NCBI GenBank assembly: GCA_054601695.1
Contig: BAAHQB010000049.1
Location: 496,001-560,000, forward strand
Length of the DNA: 64,000 nucleotides
Reading direction: 5' to 3'
From: Amorphochlora amoebiformis
Taxonomy: Eukaryota > Cercozoa > Chlorarachniophyceae
Positions within the stretch are counted from its first letter, which is position 1. Every line of letters starts with the position of its first letter. The notes under the pieces are model-generated. The model made no database searches. It was not told where the DNA came from and saw only the letters and a program-made list of their open reading frames with translations. Positions 1 to 17,055 of this stretch are shown piece after piece. The position numbers and the translations under genes were made by a program.

Positions 1-4760
<4,760 letters not shown>

Positions 4761-5571
4761 TTTAAGAGCTGAAGACGTATGGCTTCCCGCGAGAGTATTT
4801 CGATGAGCGTGGGCTGTGGACTGAGGTTGTGGGTTGGAAGGATGATGGAGGGTGATGGTATTGCGAGCAGCTCGGCATCATGACAGTTGGTCTTCCCGTT
4901 CGCGGGATGCACTATCCCATGGAGAATAGCGCTTAGATGCGAATTAATAAGGATTTTGGGGATTCTAAAGGATGATTTTGGGTGAAAATAGGATTTTCAA
5001 TGAAATAGTTTGTCTAAGAGTATTAAGAACGTTTCACTAATGCTAGATTTTGGGCTTGGTCGCCAAAATGGTGGATATTGAAAATGCGATGGACGTCGCC
5101 AACGCATCGTCCATCGCATGGCCGCTTAGGCGTTAGGTCGCTCTCACACACCCGCATATTTACTTAAACGGACAGATTATAAGACTTGAATTATTATGAA
5201 CACCAATATATATTTGCACGACCGTTTCCCCATGCGCTGATAGGCGTGGTTTTTCCCTCCAATAATATTGAGTTCAGTTAGGGTAGGTTTAGGGTTATAC
5301 TACGTAGATTATTCAAGGCTAGTGTCAGGATTAGGGTTAGGATTGGGGTTAAGTCTAGGTTAGGCTTCGTAGATTACCTAAGGCTAGCGTCAGGGTTAGG
5401 GTTAGGGTTAGGTATAGGGTTCTAGGGCTAGTAGGGGTTAAGGCCACGGTTAGGGTTAAGATTAGCTTTGGTTTTAATTATAGAAAGTATGGGTGGACTA
5501 CGTAGTCCTGAGCGAGTTTGGGGGGGTTGGAGACTTATTCATGATTAATTTGTACCCTAACGTTATATACG
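4761..5571. other. Upstream region of the GTPase gene with a degenerate TTAGGG block
   Basis: No exon chain found. The segment just upstream of the GTPase ATG is of mixed composition, unlike the AT introns, as expected for a promoter/5'UTR. At about 5270-5470 a degenerate TTAGGG-type block carries two copies of a unit around CGTAGATTA..AAGGCTAG.GTCAGG. A weak open frame at 4670-4912 on the minus strand is out of frame with exon 1 and is not credited. Confidence 0.6.
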
Positions 5572-5884
5572 TACCGTAATTTACGCCGAGTTGTCACACG
5601 GGTTTTGGCATGTGACGTAAATTTTAGGCGTAAATGTGACAAAAAAGACAGGAAATTGAGTTGTAAATGTAACAAAAATGTCGGGTGACTGTGAACCAGG
5701 GTGTCACTGGGTGCATGTGAGTCATGCGCACCGGCATCCGTCTGTCACCCACCAATGTCAAGAGACTTGGCGTAAATGTGACAAAATTCGAGTCTCCGGA
5801 GACTCTCCGAGTGACATAAATTTGGACCCGAAAAAATAAGAAATGTGACAAAAATCGTGTGACAACTCGGCGAAAATTACGGTA
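5572..5884. mobile_element. MITE-like element, 313 bp, 29-bp terminal inverted repeats
   Basis: The left end 5572-5600 begins TACCGTAATTTACGCCG and continues to ..GTTGTCACACG. The right end 5856-5884 is its reverse complement with one mismatch. Both ends are bounded by TA, compatible with a TA target duplication as in Tc1/mariner-type transposons, so the element proper would start CCGTAATTT. Inside, a motif close to GGCGTAAATGTGACAAAA recurs at about 5630, 5660, 5770 and 5835, all in the same orientation. No transposase frame is present, so this is a non-autonomous element. Superfamily assignment is inference from the TA boundaries. Confidence 0.8.
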
Positions 5885-6432
5885 CGCTAATATTAATTAA
5901 TTTACACATATGCATATATGTGCATACAATACCACTACTGTATATATATATATATATATATATATAGCAGTGATGTTCTAGATGTTAAACGTTACTAATA
6001 GATCCGAGTATCATAATTGTAATATACTATATATATCTAGCCTGATATAAGTAGTTAGACGTGAGATATGTACTAGCTAGATACATAATTATGAATATTA
6101 AAATTAACAGATTAATCTGTAGGTTTTGAATCTTTTTAAGTGGTGAGACCAAACTTGTACATGTAACACCAAGCATACTCACCATCCGCTAAATTTGAAG
6201 GGTTGTCTAGACATTTTACAACCCGCTTGAAAACAGACTCAGACGTGGACGAATTTTTTTTTGGTTCTCCTCAGCCGACCACCGAGATGAATTTGTAGTA
6301 TGTCCACCAGTAGAATTTCGCTGTTGACGGCCCCGATGGCATCCTGGCACGCACGACCGCATAAAAATTTGTATTTCTTCCTTTCCCTTGCTACTCCTCC
6401 TTTACTGTACATCAAGTCAAGCATTCCGGGAT
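5885..6432. other. Intergenic / 3' flank of the Mpv17 gene
   Basis: Holds a short (AT)n at 5940-5967 and mixed sequence. A 134-codon frame at 6239-6643 on the minus strand overlaps the end of the Mpv17 gene in another frame. It shows no family features and is read as 3'UTR. Confidence 0.5.
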
Positions 6433-7254
6433 TCATTCTTCCAAACTGGAATTCCGCTCGGGTTTGGGTCCTTTCGCCTCGGGTTTGCCTCGAAGGTTGG
6501 ATAAAATCATAGCCCAGCACATACCCGCGACGGCCATGAAGGGCTGACGGAAGTGCAGGGGAACGATCCAGAAGTTGAAGCTGTTCATCGGCAACCAGAA
6601 GGCTGTAACTGCCTTTACGTCTGTCCAGAAGCCTTCCTTCCACGTAGTGAGTCCCCGGCTAAATACCGTGTTGAAGTCTTTTCTACCTTCCTTGATGGTA
6701 ATAGTGAGCTCCCTGTAGATGTAGTAGATTGGAAAGTAGATGAAGGGGCTGTTGAGCATACAGTCGAAGGCTGCGTTCAAGACCGGAAGGTTTCTAGGGA
6801 AGAAACGCGGATAAAGCACGTTGTATATCCCATACCCGAACGTACAAGCGTAGGTGGAGCCGAAGGTGACAAACATGAGAGTCCTGGAGGGGTCCCAGGG
6901 CTCATCACCTGCCAGTTGAACCATCATGTCTCCAAGCCCATATCTCGCCCCGAGGGTGATTCCAGCTGTCGTAATCGGGTACCGTTTGGCCTTCCTCGTC
7001 AGCCTCCTCACAATGGAAAATCGGAAGACATTCTGTGCAAACTGAAGGATGACTTCGCGCATCTTATCTCCCCCTTCGCGATGCTTCTGTATGCCGGAAG
7101 TCGTTGAATGGGATGCACCCGACCCGAAGCTTGAGACACGGGGTGTGACAACTATTTTATGCGAAAACACCCAATTTTGCATAGGGACATCGGTAGGACA
7201 CGTGCCCCTCCTTAATTCCCGGCGAAATCTCCAGAAGTACCTTCCCGCGAACAC
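6433..7254 (-). CDS. Mpv17/PMP22-family integral membrane protein
   Basis: Uninterrupted minus-strand frame of 273 codons. Mpv17/PMP22 proteins are four-helix membrane proteins of mitochondrial or peroxisomal membranes, proposed to form channels. Family hallmarks: a KRYPITTAG-like N-terminal segment, GLGDMMVQL (the family's GD..Q), a central PRFFPRN stretch, and the diagnostic C-terminal block W.D.KAV..FWLP.NSFNF..VP..FR, followed by W..ILSNLRG. Two starts are possible: 7254 gives 273 aa with an Arg-rich N-terminus that could be a mitochondrial presequence; 7062 gives 209 aa, nearer the usual 175-200. I favour 7062 but cannot exclude the longer form. A hydrophilic tail of about 17 residues ends at TGA 6433-6435. 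It is the only intronless gene in the window and is divergent from the DTW gene. Confidence 0.93.
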   Translation of the reverse strand: MFAGRYFWRFRRELRRGTCPTDVPMQNWVFSHKIVVTPRVSSFGSGASHSTTSGIQKHREGGDKMREVILQFAQNVFRFSIVRRLTRKAKRYPITTAGITLGARYGLGDMMVQLAGDEPWDPSRTLMFVTFGSTYACTFGYGIYNVLYPRFFPRNLPVLNAAFDCMLNSPFIYFPIYYIYRELTITIKEGRKDFNTVFSRGLTTWKEGFWTDVKAVTAFWLPMNSFNFWIVPLHFRQPFMAVAGMCWAMILSNLRGKPEAKGPKPERNSSLEE

Positions 7255-7348
7255 GTGTCAGGACATTCACCAATGGCGGATGTTGCTGGAACCTTCCTTG
7301 CCGTGCGCACGGAGTGAGGGTTTTCCAAAGTGAAGGCAGGGGTCTGCG
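7063..7348. promoter_or_regulatory. Divergent promoter between Mpv17 and DTW genes
   Basis: A 286-bp spacer (94 bp if Mpv17 uses the 7254 start) separates two head-to-head genes. It has no (AT)n and is comparatively GC-rich, with a CCAAT element in CACCAATGGCGG at about 7268-7279. Core promoter elements are otherwise not recognisable. Shared regulation is inference from spacing. Confidence 0.5.
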
Positions 7349-8080
7349 ATGGCCTCAAGCCCTCCGACAGATCGCAAGCGTCGAAAAGTCTGCGCACGAT
7401 GCATGAGAGTGGAGACTGTGTGCGTTTGTAGCGTCTTACCGTCGGTCAAGGTAAGAAAGACGTGTTTTCCGGATGAATTCGATGCGTACAGGGTCAGGGG
7501 AAGATTCGATGCCTGGTATTCCGGGATTATTTCGATCGTAGAGGGTTGGGGAAGGACTGGACGGAAGTCTTAGTGTGAGAAATCGGTGCTCATAGCTGTT
7601 TGAGCTGGAGCCGGAGAATGATAGCGGGCATAAAGGCTCTTATATTCCTTCGCTTATATCAGTACAGACTTCCTGTGAATGTCATTGTCGTCCAGGATCC
7701 TGAAGAGGTATGACATATAAAAAAAACATGTATTATTGCACACATAAGCACATACACACACATATATAGATATATTTTTATATGTATATATAAATATATA
7801 TATATATATATATACATATAATATATATATGTATATATATGCATGTGTATGTATGCACCTGAAAATACGTTACTTTTTATCTTATTTCCATGTGTATACA
7901 TAGATACATTTATACTTTATATAATGTGTCTGTATGTGTATGTGTGTAGGTGTATATATAGGTATATATGTATATATGTATACTCGTGTATTTAAGTATA
8001 AATGTATCTATGTATATACATATACATATATACCTATATATATATATATATATAATATATATATGTATATCTGTATGAAA

Positions 8081-8168
<88 letters not shown>

Positions 8169-8265
8169 TTATATATATATATATATATAATATAAATACA
8201 TACATACATATATTTGTATACACATACGTACACACACACACACAAACACAAACACACACAAGCAC

Positions 8266-8297
<32 letters not shown>

Positions 8298-8308
8298 TAT
8301 ATACGTAT

Positions 8309-8364
<56 letters not shown>

Positions 8365-8505
8365 CATATATATATATATATTATATATATATATATATAT
8401 ATTATATGTATGTATATGTATTTTTTATAAAATAATACATATATATATATATATATGTATGTATATATATACATATATTATATACGTATACACACATATA
8501 TAACG

Positions 8506-8574
<69 letters not shown>

Positions 8575-8649
8575 ATGTATATTCATATATATACATATAT
8601 ACATATACATACACATACATACACACACATATATATACATATATGTATG

Positions 8650-8727
<78 letters not shown>

Positions 8728-8750
8728 TGTATATGTATTGTAAATAGAAA

Positions 8751-8824
<74 letters not shown>

Positions 8825-9400
8825 CCATATACACAAACTAACGATATATACAAACATCACTCCCATCTTTCCATCCCTCCTTACAAATACACATATATAC
8901 ATACATACATACATACACACACACATACATTCATATATACATATATATATATATATAACCACAAAATCCCACCCAATTTCCTCCGTAATACAATAAACAG
9001 GCCAAGCGCCCACAGATATGCAGTGTGCCTATTATTCAAGCTGTTGTAAACAACTGTGAGGTGGTTGTCGGAACCCAGTTTCCGAAGGGTTTCTCTGAGA
9101 CGTTGGATAAGGCCCTTTCCGAGGAAGGCACGGTCATCATGTACCCAGGGTGCGTGCATATGTCGCGGATTTTTTTATTGTGAATGAGTATGTGCGTACA
9201 CGTGTGTGTGTGTGTGTGTGTGTGTTTGCGAATTTTATGTGGGTACGTATGAGGATGGTGATGTGATGTGTTGTGTTTTTTTTGTGTGTGTGTGTGTATC
9301 TATGTATATGTATGAGTATGTGTGTATGTTATGTATTGTATGTACGTGTATATGTGTTATATGTAGATTTATGTATGTTATGGGTATGTATGTTAATATT

Positions 9401-9447
<47 letters not shown>

Positions 9448-9592
9448 GTACTCATACGTACATGAATATATGTATGGGTAAATGACTTCTATACAAAACA
9501 TACAGACGTGTGATATGATATATATATATATATATATATATATAAATGAAATAAATTTTATATATCTATATATAAATATATATATAAATATC

Positions 9593-9668
<76 letters not shown>

Positions 9669-9682
9669 ATATATGTATACAC

Positions 9683-9718
<36 letters not shown>

Positions 9719-9791
9719 TTATGTAATATCTACAAACCGATAAATATATACATATGTATAAGTATACATATGTACATACATAATCTGTAAA

Positions 9792-9830
<39 letters not shown>

Positions 9831-11092
9831 TACATACTCATGTACCATCTACAAACCCTATAAATACGTACACAAATCAAAACAAATATTCTGAAATCTA
9901 TTTGAAACCGAATATGCTCTATCCGCACTCTCTCTCTCTCTCTCACACACACACATACATATGTATCCACACACCTACATCTCACACATACCATACACAC
10001 ATACCATACATACCTCTGCATATACATAGCCAAGGCTCTCTCCCCATCGAAGACTTCCATATCAATGACCGCCCCCAACCCCCTCACCCCAGTTCAACCC
10101 CCCCCCCTCCCTCCACTCAAAAACCAGAGTCCAAAACTATTAAGAATCGAGAAGAAAATAAGGTGAAATCTTGAAAAACTGGCTCTAGCTAGCCCAAAGT
10201 CTAACGCTAACCCTAACCCTAAGCCTAACCATACGCCTAACCCTAACCTTAACCCTAACCCAAACCCTAACCCTAACCCTAACCCTAACCCTAACCCTAG
10301 CCCTAACCCTTGTGCAGAATTTAGTTGTGAAGAATCTCATTCTTGTGGACGGGACATGGAGGTTGGGCAGGGTTAGAGTTATGGTTAGGGCTAGAGTTAG
10401 GGCTAGGGTTAGGGTTAGGGTTAGGGTTAGGATTAAGGTTAAAGTTAGGGTTTGGGTTTGGGCTAGTTAGAGTTAGGTTTAGATTACGATTACGGTTAGG
10501 GTTAGGTTATGATTATGGATATGGTTAAGGTTAAGGTGAGGGTTGGGGTTAGGGTTAAGTTAGGGATAAGGTTAGGAATAGTGTTAGTTTACGGTTACGG
10601 TTACGGTAACGATTACGGTTACGGTTACGGTAACGATTACGGTTACGGTTACGGTTACGGTAACGATTACGGTTACGGTTACGGTAACGATTACGGTTAC
10701 GGTTACGGTAACGATTACGGTTACGGTTACGGTAACGATTACGGTTACGGTTACGGTAACGATTACGGTTACGGTTACGGTAACGATTACGGTTACGGTT
10801 ACGGTAACGATTACGGTTACGGTTACGGTAACGATTACGGTTACGGTTAGGGTTAGGAATACGGTTAGGGTTAGGGTTGGGGTTGGAGTTGGGGTTTGGG
10901 TTGGGGTTAGGGTTAGGGTTAGGGTTAGGATTGGGGTTGGGGTTGGGGTTACGGTTAGGGTTAGGGTTAGGGTTAGTTTTAGGGTTAGGGTTGAGATTAT
11001 GATTTGGTTTAGGATTCGAATTTTTTCTTTGGGATTTTTCTGTGTTTGGGAGATTTTCAGTGTAATGTATGTATTGATGTATATATATTTAG

Positions 11093-11132
<40 letters not shown>

Positions 11133-11435
11133 TACTAAATATATATATGACACATACATAGAAAAGCCAAGTGGATCCTAAACCATAACCCTCGACTTAC
11201 GAAGGGTAAACACCTTAAACCCGACCCCACCATAGTGATTTCATAACCTCATAAAACCTAACCCTAATTCCAATCCTAACCGTAATAGTAACCGAAGAAT
11301 AATTCTGATTCTAATTTATCGGTATTCCTAATCTTTCCTGTCTTAGTCGTTTTTTTAAAAATCTATAACCTACCCCGAATGTAAAAGCCTATCCTAACCA
11401 AAAAAATAGTTGTACGTATCCATACACATACATAT

Positions 11436-11504
<69 letters not shown>

Positions 11505-11566
11505 CGTGTGTGTCTAGCTCCAATCCACGTATATATTACAGCGTGACGAGGTAGGGACAACATATG

Positions 11567-11598
<32 letters not shown>

Positions 11599-11601
11599 AT
11601 A

Positions 11602-11647
<46 letters not shown>

Positions 11648-11653
11648 TATATA

Positions 11654-11685
<32 letters not shown>

Positions 11686-11823
11686 GATATATATATCAGA
11701 TATATATTTATATATCTATATATCTATATATTATTCTATACAGCTCCGGTCCAACGGGCATTGGAGGGACAGTTCCATATATATAATATACATATATATA
11801 TATATACATATATATATATGTAT

Positions 11824-11862
<39 letters not shown>

Positions 11863-12086
11863 TCCATACAGCTCCGGTCCAAGGGGTTCATTGAACCGTG
11901 ACAAGGGAGGGAAAGTTTCATATATATATATATATATATATACATATATTTATATATATATATATATGTGTATATGTATATTTGTGTATATATATGTATA
12001 TATATATACGTATGTATATATATACATATATATATATATATATGTATTTATATACATGTATGTATTTATATATATATATATGTATA

Positions 12087-12119
<33 letters not shown>

Positions 12120-12203
12120 TCTATACAGCTCCAGTCCAAAGGGTACATTGCACCGTGACAAGAGAGGGACAGTTTCTCGTATATATACATATATTATAAT
12201 ATG

Positions 12204-12244
<41 letters not shown>

Positions 12245-12330
12245 CATATATACATACATATATATATATATATGCTTATATATATACACACACACATATA
12301 TATATATATATACACATGTATGTATGTATA

Positions 12331-12380
<50 letters not shown>

Positions 12381-12545
12381 GCATCTATATGTATTCTATA
12401 CAGCTCCAGTCCAAAGGGTTCATTGCACCGTGACAAGGGAGGGACAGTTTAAGTTTAGGAAAGAACCTAGAAAGGTTCGATTTGTTATACGAAAATCATA
12501 TAGTTTAAAATGTACATACATAGATATACACATATACATATATAT

Positions 12546-12605
<60 letters not shown>

Positions 12606-12888
12606 GTATATATGTATATATGTATATTAGATTTGTATATATGTATATTTAGATATGTTACATAATATCATTCTTTTGGTCGGAGCTAGGTTGGTTTTAA
12701 ATGGAATATGTGTAGAAAAGTATATATATATATATATGTATTTATACATATATATATGTATATATATATATATATATAATATATATATATGATAAAACAC
12801 ATTTAGATAGTATATATATATATATATATATTATACCTAAATACATACATGCATAAATACATATGCATATGCACAACATACACACACG

Positions 12889-12946
<58 letters not shown>

Positions 12947-13747
12947 TAATACATATCAGGGGTTCGTGTCCACGTTAGAAGCACTTTGCCATGCACTCAC
13001 ACAACTAGTAAACCCTAACCTAATAGATACCGACAAAATTGGGAGAAAACAACTAAATTAAGACCTAACATCTAATACATGAAATGCTAACTTCTATCTT
13101 GAGAGCTAGCTTTAAGGTTACGTCACTCAAATCGCACGATTAGTGAACCATAATTTGAGAGATATCTACTAAAAAAAGACATAACAACTAAAAGAGGAAT
13201 TTAAGCGATAGATTAACGACATTGTTAGCCTTAGAGTTGACAGGTTCCCATCTATAACCTTAACGCTAACCCTAACCCTAAACCTCACCCTAACCCTAAC
13301 AATAAACCTTACCCTAACCCTAACCCTAACAATAAACCTTACCCTAACCCTAACCCTAACCCTTACCCTAACCCTTACCCTAACCCTAACCCTAACGTTA
13401 ACCCTAACCGAGAGCCCAATCCTAAGCCTAACCCTAACCCTAGCCCTAACCTAACCCTAACCCTAAGCCTAAGCCTAACCCTAACCAACCCTAACCCTAA
13501 CCCTAACCCTAACCCTAAGCCTAACCCTAGGATAAATCTCTGGAATCCGTGTCAGAAGCTTTGATGAAAGGATTTCAGAGGATGGTATATATATATATAT
13601 ATATATAATATATATATATAGAGAGAGAGAGAAAGATGTTTATATGTGTGTATATATATCTATATATGTATATACATATATATATATATATATAAAATAT
13701 ATATATATATATATATATATATGGATGTTTATATGTATGTATATAAA

Positions 13748-13815
<68 letters not shown>

Positions 13816-13881
13816 ATATATGTATACACATACACACAATATCTGTCATACTGTTAAAAGAAATATTTATCTACATATTAC

Positions 13882-13915
<34 letters not shown>

Positions 13916-14110
13916 GTACATACATAAATACATATATTTATATATATATATACATATAAGTTCATGTATACACATAATACATACATAATATATAAATATT
14001 CGACTTTAGGTTGAAATCCAACTGACATTTATACCCGAACGAAAGAATAAATCCGACCCCAAAAATGCAAATATAACAACCAAACGTAATAGCCCTAACC
14101 CTAACAAATC

Positions 14111-14155
<45 letters not shown>

Positions 14156-14168
14156 ATATATATATATC

Positions 14169-14200
<32 letters not shown>

Positions 14201-14280
14201 AATATCGCGGTAACGATACTATCGAACTCATCCAAAAGTAAAAACCCTAACCCTAACAAATCATATATATATATATATAT

Positions 14281-14312
<32 letters not shown>

Positions 14313-14534
14313 GTATAATATATAATATATAATATATATATGGCGGTAACGACGCTATCAAACTCTAATAAATCCGGAATTTATAACCCTAACCGTAACC
14401 CTAACCCTAACCCTAGCCCTAACCCTAGCCCTAACCCTAACCCTAACCCTAACCCTAACCCTAACCCTAACCCTAATTCCATCACAGAAGTAGACATCTC
14501 CATTCCATCGGCAAATAGGGTCTTATTACACTAA
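7349..14534 (+). CDS. DTW-domain protein, probable tRNA acp3U (aminocarboxypropyl) transferase
   Basis: Complete 11-exon gene, 813 nt, 270 aa. Exons: 7349-7450, 7663-7707, 9001-9149, 10030-10162, 10318-10361, 11162-11205, 12404-12474, 12960-13007, 13531-13584, 14010-14085, 14488-14534 (TAA). Every junction is GT-AG and every phase closes (0,0,2,0,2,1,0,0,0,1). DTW proteins (DTWD1/2, bacterial TapT) transfer the 3-amino-3-carboxypropyl group of S-adenosylmethionine to tRNA uridine. Seen here: N-terminal CARC..CVC (Cys15, 18, 25, 27); [13 protein letters not shown] (39-49); VPII (58-61); EVVVGTQF (69-76); the end of a strand at YPG (97-99); the signature DGTWRKAK (154-161); and the late motif FVSTLEAL (198-205). 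A Pro/Ser-rich linker (about 115-130) is an insertion relative to the compact family. Introns hold (AT)n and telomere-like arrays; introns 4, 8 and 10 end in CCCTAA repeats and intron 5 begins with TTAGGG repeats. Confidence 0.92.
10199..10313. repeat. CCCTAA telomere-like array ending at DTW exon 5
   Basis: Degenerate then nearly perfect CCCTAA units running into ..CCCTTGTGCAG, the acceptor of the DGTW-encoding exon at 10318. The array is the 3' end of intron 4. Confidence 0.95.
10372..11005. repeat. TTAGGG-type array with a 24-bp higher-order TTACGG block
   Basis: The 5' part of DTW intron 5. Degenerate TTAGGG at the flanks encloses a very regular block (about 10590-10852) in which the unit GATTACGGTTACGGTTACGGTAAC (written here in parts: GATTACGGTTAC + GGTTACGGTAAC) is repeated about ten times, one unit carrying an extra TTACGG. 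The translated frame shows as repeated N-D-Y-G-Y-G-Y-G, which is a by-product and not a protein. Confidence 0.95.
11511..12180 (+). repeat. Four partial copies of DTW exon 7 (acceptor-side)
   Basis: Islands at about 11511-11562, 11733-11778, 11861-11920 and 12119-12180 repeat the acceptor TCTATACAG and the first 40-55 nt of exon 7 (CTCC.GTCCAA.GGGT..ATTG.ACCGTGACAAG). All lie in intron 6 upstream of the true exon (12404-12474), separated by (AT)n. Only the last copy continues into the [16 protein letters not shown] 3' half and a GT donor. The 11733 copy has an internal deletion and the 11511 copy is the most diverged. Confidence 0.85.
13251..13530. repeat. CCCTAA array whose last unit is an acceptor
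   Basis: Telomere-like CCCTAA array with variant units (CAATAAAC, CCTTAC) forming the 3' half of DTW intron 8. Its final unit, CCCTAG, supplies the AG directly before exon 9 at 13531. Confidence 0.9.
14195..14475. repeat. Duplicated intronic island and CCCTAA array in DTW intron 10
   Basis: Two related islands (about 14203-14262 and 14341-14390) share CGGTAACGA..CTATC.AACTC and each leads into CCCTAACCCTAAC; a third CCCTAACCCTAACAAATCATAT occurs at 14092. The array 14386-14475 runs into ATTCCATCACAG, the acceptor of the terminal exon. A 64-codon frame crossing the array (14340-14534) is not itself a gene. Confidence 0.8.
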
Positions 14535-14729
14535 ATTTAACCTTTTTATTTGGAACTTCAATATATCTATATATATATATATATATATATGTTATGTGTG
14601 TGTATGTATTTAATAATATTGATATACGTATACATTTACTGTAATGGTATGTATATATATAAATATATATTTATATATATATATATACATACATATATAT
14701 ATATATATACATATATGGATTGAATTATA

Positions 14730-14782
<53 letters not shown>

Positions 14783-14894
14783 ACACATATATATATGTCT
14801 ATAATGTATATATAGTATAGATGTATATAAATATGTAATGTTACCCATCTGTATACAATACATACATACAAGTATGTATATAAATACATATATT

Positions 14895-14958
<64 letters not shown>

Positions 14959-15014
14959 CACATACATTTATATATATATATATATATATACATCATAATA
15001 AAATAATAGATATA
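14535..15014. repeat. (AT)n-rich 3' flank of the DTW gene
   Basis: A short mixed-composition 3'UTR-like piece (14535-14560) is followed by (AT)n with small islands. I find no exon that joins in phase to either neighbour. Confidence 0.6.
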
Positions 15015-15181
15015 TACATATGCTCACAAGTAGCCACATGTATTACAGTATTTGTATTATTTGACATATATTATATATATATAGATATATGAGTGTATAT
15101 ATATACATATATTGTATTATATATCTAAATATATATGTACGTATATAGTAGCAATATATTCATATATTCACAAGTAGCCCA

Positions 15182-15233
<52 letters not shown>

Positions 15234-15320
15234 TACATGTATTATATCATATATCTAAATATATATATGTACATAAACTGAGGTATATAGTAGCAATATA
15301 TTCGTATATTCACAAGTAGC

Positions 15321-15359
<39 letters not shown>

Positions 15360-15456
15360 CATGTATTATGTCATATATCTAAATATATATATATATATAT
15401 GTATATAGACTGATGTATATATATATTAGCAATATATTCGTATATTCACAAGTAGC

Positions 15457-15513
<57 letters not shown>

Positions 15514-15627
15514 GTATGTGTGTGTATATATATATATATACATGTATTATATCATATGTCTAAATATATATATGTACATAAACTGAGGTATATATAGTAG
15601 CAATATATTCGTATATTCACAAGTAGC

Positions 15628-15633
<6 letters not shown>
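15015..15633 (+). repeat. Five acceptor-side partial copies upstream of the exon at 15806
   Basis: Units near 15015, 15148, 15285, 15425 and 15597 share GTAGCAATATATTCGTATATTCACAAGTAGCCC (quoted as GTAGCAATATATTCG and TATTCACAAGTAGCCC) plus an upstream TCATAT.TCTAAATATATATATGTACATAAACTGAGG piece (TCTAAATATATATATGTACA, ACTGAGG). Period is about 140-180 bp because the (AT)n linkers differ. The last copy, at 15781-15805, continues into a longer open exon-like sequence; the others end in (AT)n after TAGCCC. Confidence 0.8.
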
Positions 15634-15695
<62 letters not shown>

Positions 15696-15805
15696 GTATG
15701 TGTGTGTATATATATATATATACATGTATTATATCATATGTCTAAATATATATATGTACATAAACTGAGGTATATATAGTAGCAATATATTCGTATATTC
15801 ACAAG

Positions 15806-15959
15806 TAGCCCATGTATTACAGTTTCTGTCTTAAATATAATATGTACATATGATGTCATATGTAACTATATTAACATGTATAAATACAGACATATACGCA
15901 ATTTTACATTCATGATTAGATGTATGACTTTGGTTAAGAGCAAGCTAAATCCCATACAT

Positions 15960-16001
<42 letters not shown>

Positions 16002-16168
16002 GAGACATATATATACATCTATATATATATGTATATATATAATATGTAAATATATATGTATACAAGTATATATATATATAGAATATATTCATAATACATA
16101 CGCATCATAGACCTATTTATATATACACATATACCACACACACACATATATATATATTATATATATAT

Positions 16169-16211
<43 letters not shown>

Positions 16212-16983
16212 CACATATATATACATATGTACATATATACATATATATATATATAAATATATATATATATTATATATCTATATATAAATACATATATATA
16301 TATATATAAATATATATCAATATATACATATATATATATACATACGGATTTTGCTTGTCAGTTGCTCTCTTCTGCGGAGACGAAGAAGAATACACCGTAA
16401 CCCTAACCCTAACCCTAACCCTAACCCTAACCCTAACCCTAACCCTAACCCTAACCCTAACCCGACACCCTAACATAACCTCTAACAGTAACCCTAACTC
16501 TAACCTACCCTAACCTTAACCCTAACCGTAACCCTGACCTCCTAGCTAACCCTAACCCGAAGCATAACTCTAACTATAACCTTCGCCGTCGCCCTAACCC
16601 GACGCTCTAACCCTAACCTTAACCCTGACCCTAACCCTAACCCCAACCCTAATCCTAACCCCTAACCCTAACCCTAACCCTAATGTAGATCCGTTACATG
16701 GGGAGGAGGAGCAGAGAAAGAAATATTAGCATTGCTAAAGGTTAGCTTTAGGGTTAGGGATAGGGTTAGGGTTAGGGTTGGGGTTAGGGTTAGGGTTAGG
16801 GCTGGGGTTAGGGTTAGGTTTAGGGCTAGGATTAGGGTTAGGGTTGGGGCTGGGTTGGGGTTAGGGAGTTACAGATCTAGGTAAAACTTATTGACAAACG
16901 TGTAAATATTATATATATATATATTATATATATATATATATATGTAAAACATTACGTAATTTCAAATATGGTAAGACGTGTTG

Positions 16984-17014
<31 letters not shown>

Positions 17015-17022
17015 CATATGTG

Positions 17023-17055
<33 letters not shown>

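Noticed and set aside
6239-6643. 134-codon minus frame overlapping the Mpv17 gene
   Set aside because: Out of frame with a well-supported family member, with no recognisable features downstream of it.
10509-10850. 113-codon frame with NDYGYGYG repeats
   Set aside because: Falls in an intron of the DTW gene and is produced by the 24-bp TTACGG repeat.
10199-11005. Head-to-head telomere fusion or chromosome end
   Set aside because: Orientation is CCCTAA then TTAGGG, opposite to a fusion, and an in-phase exon sits exactly at the switch.
15015-15820. CRISPR array
   Set aside because: Repeat units vary in length, linkers are (AT)n rather than unique spacers, and the context is eukaryotic.
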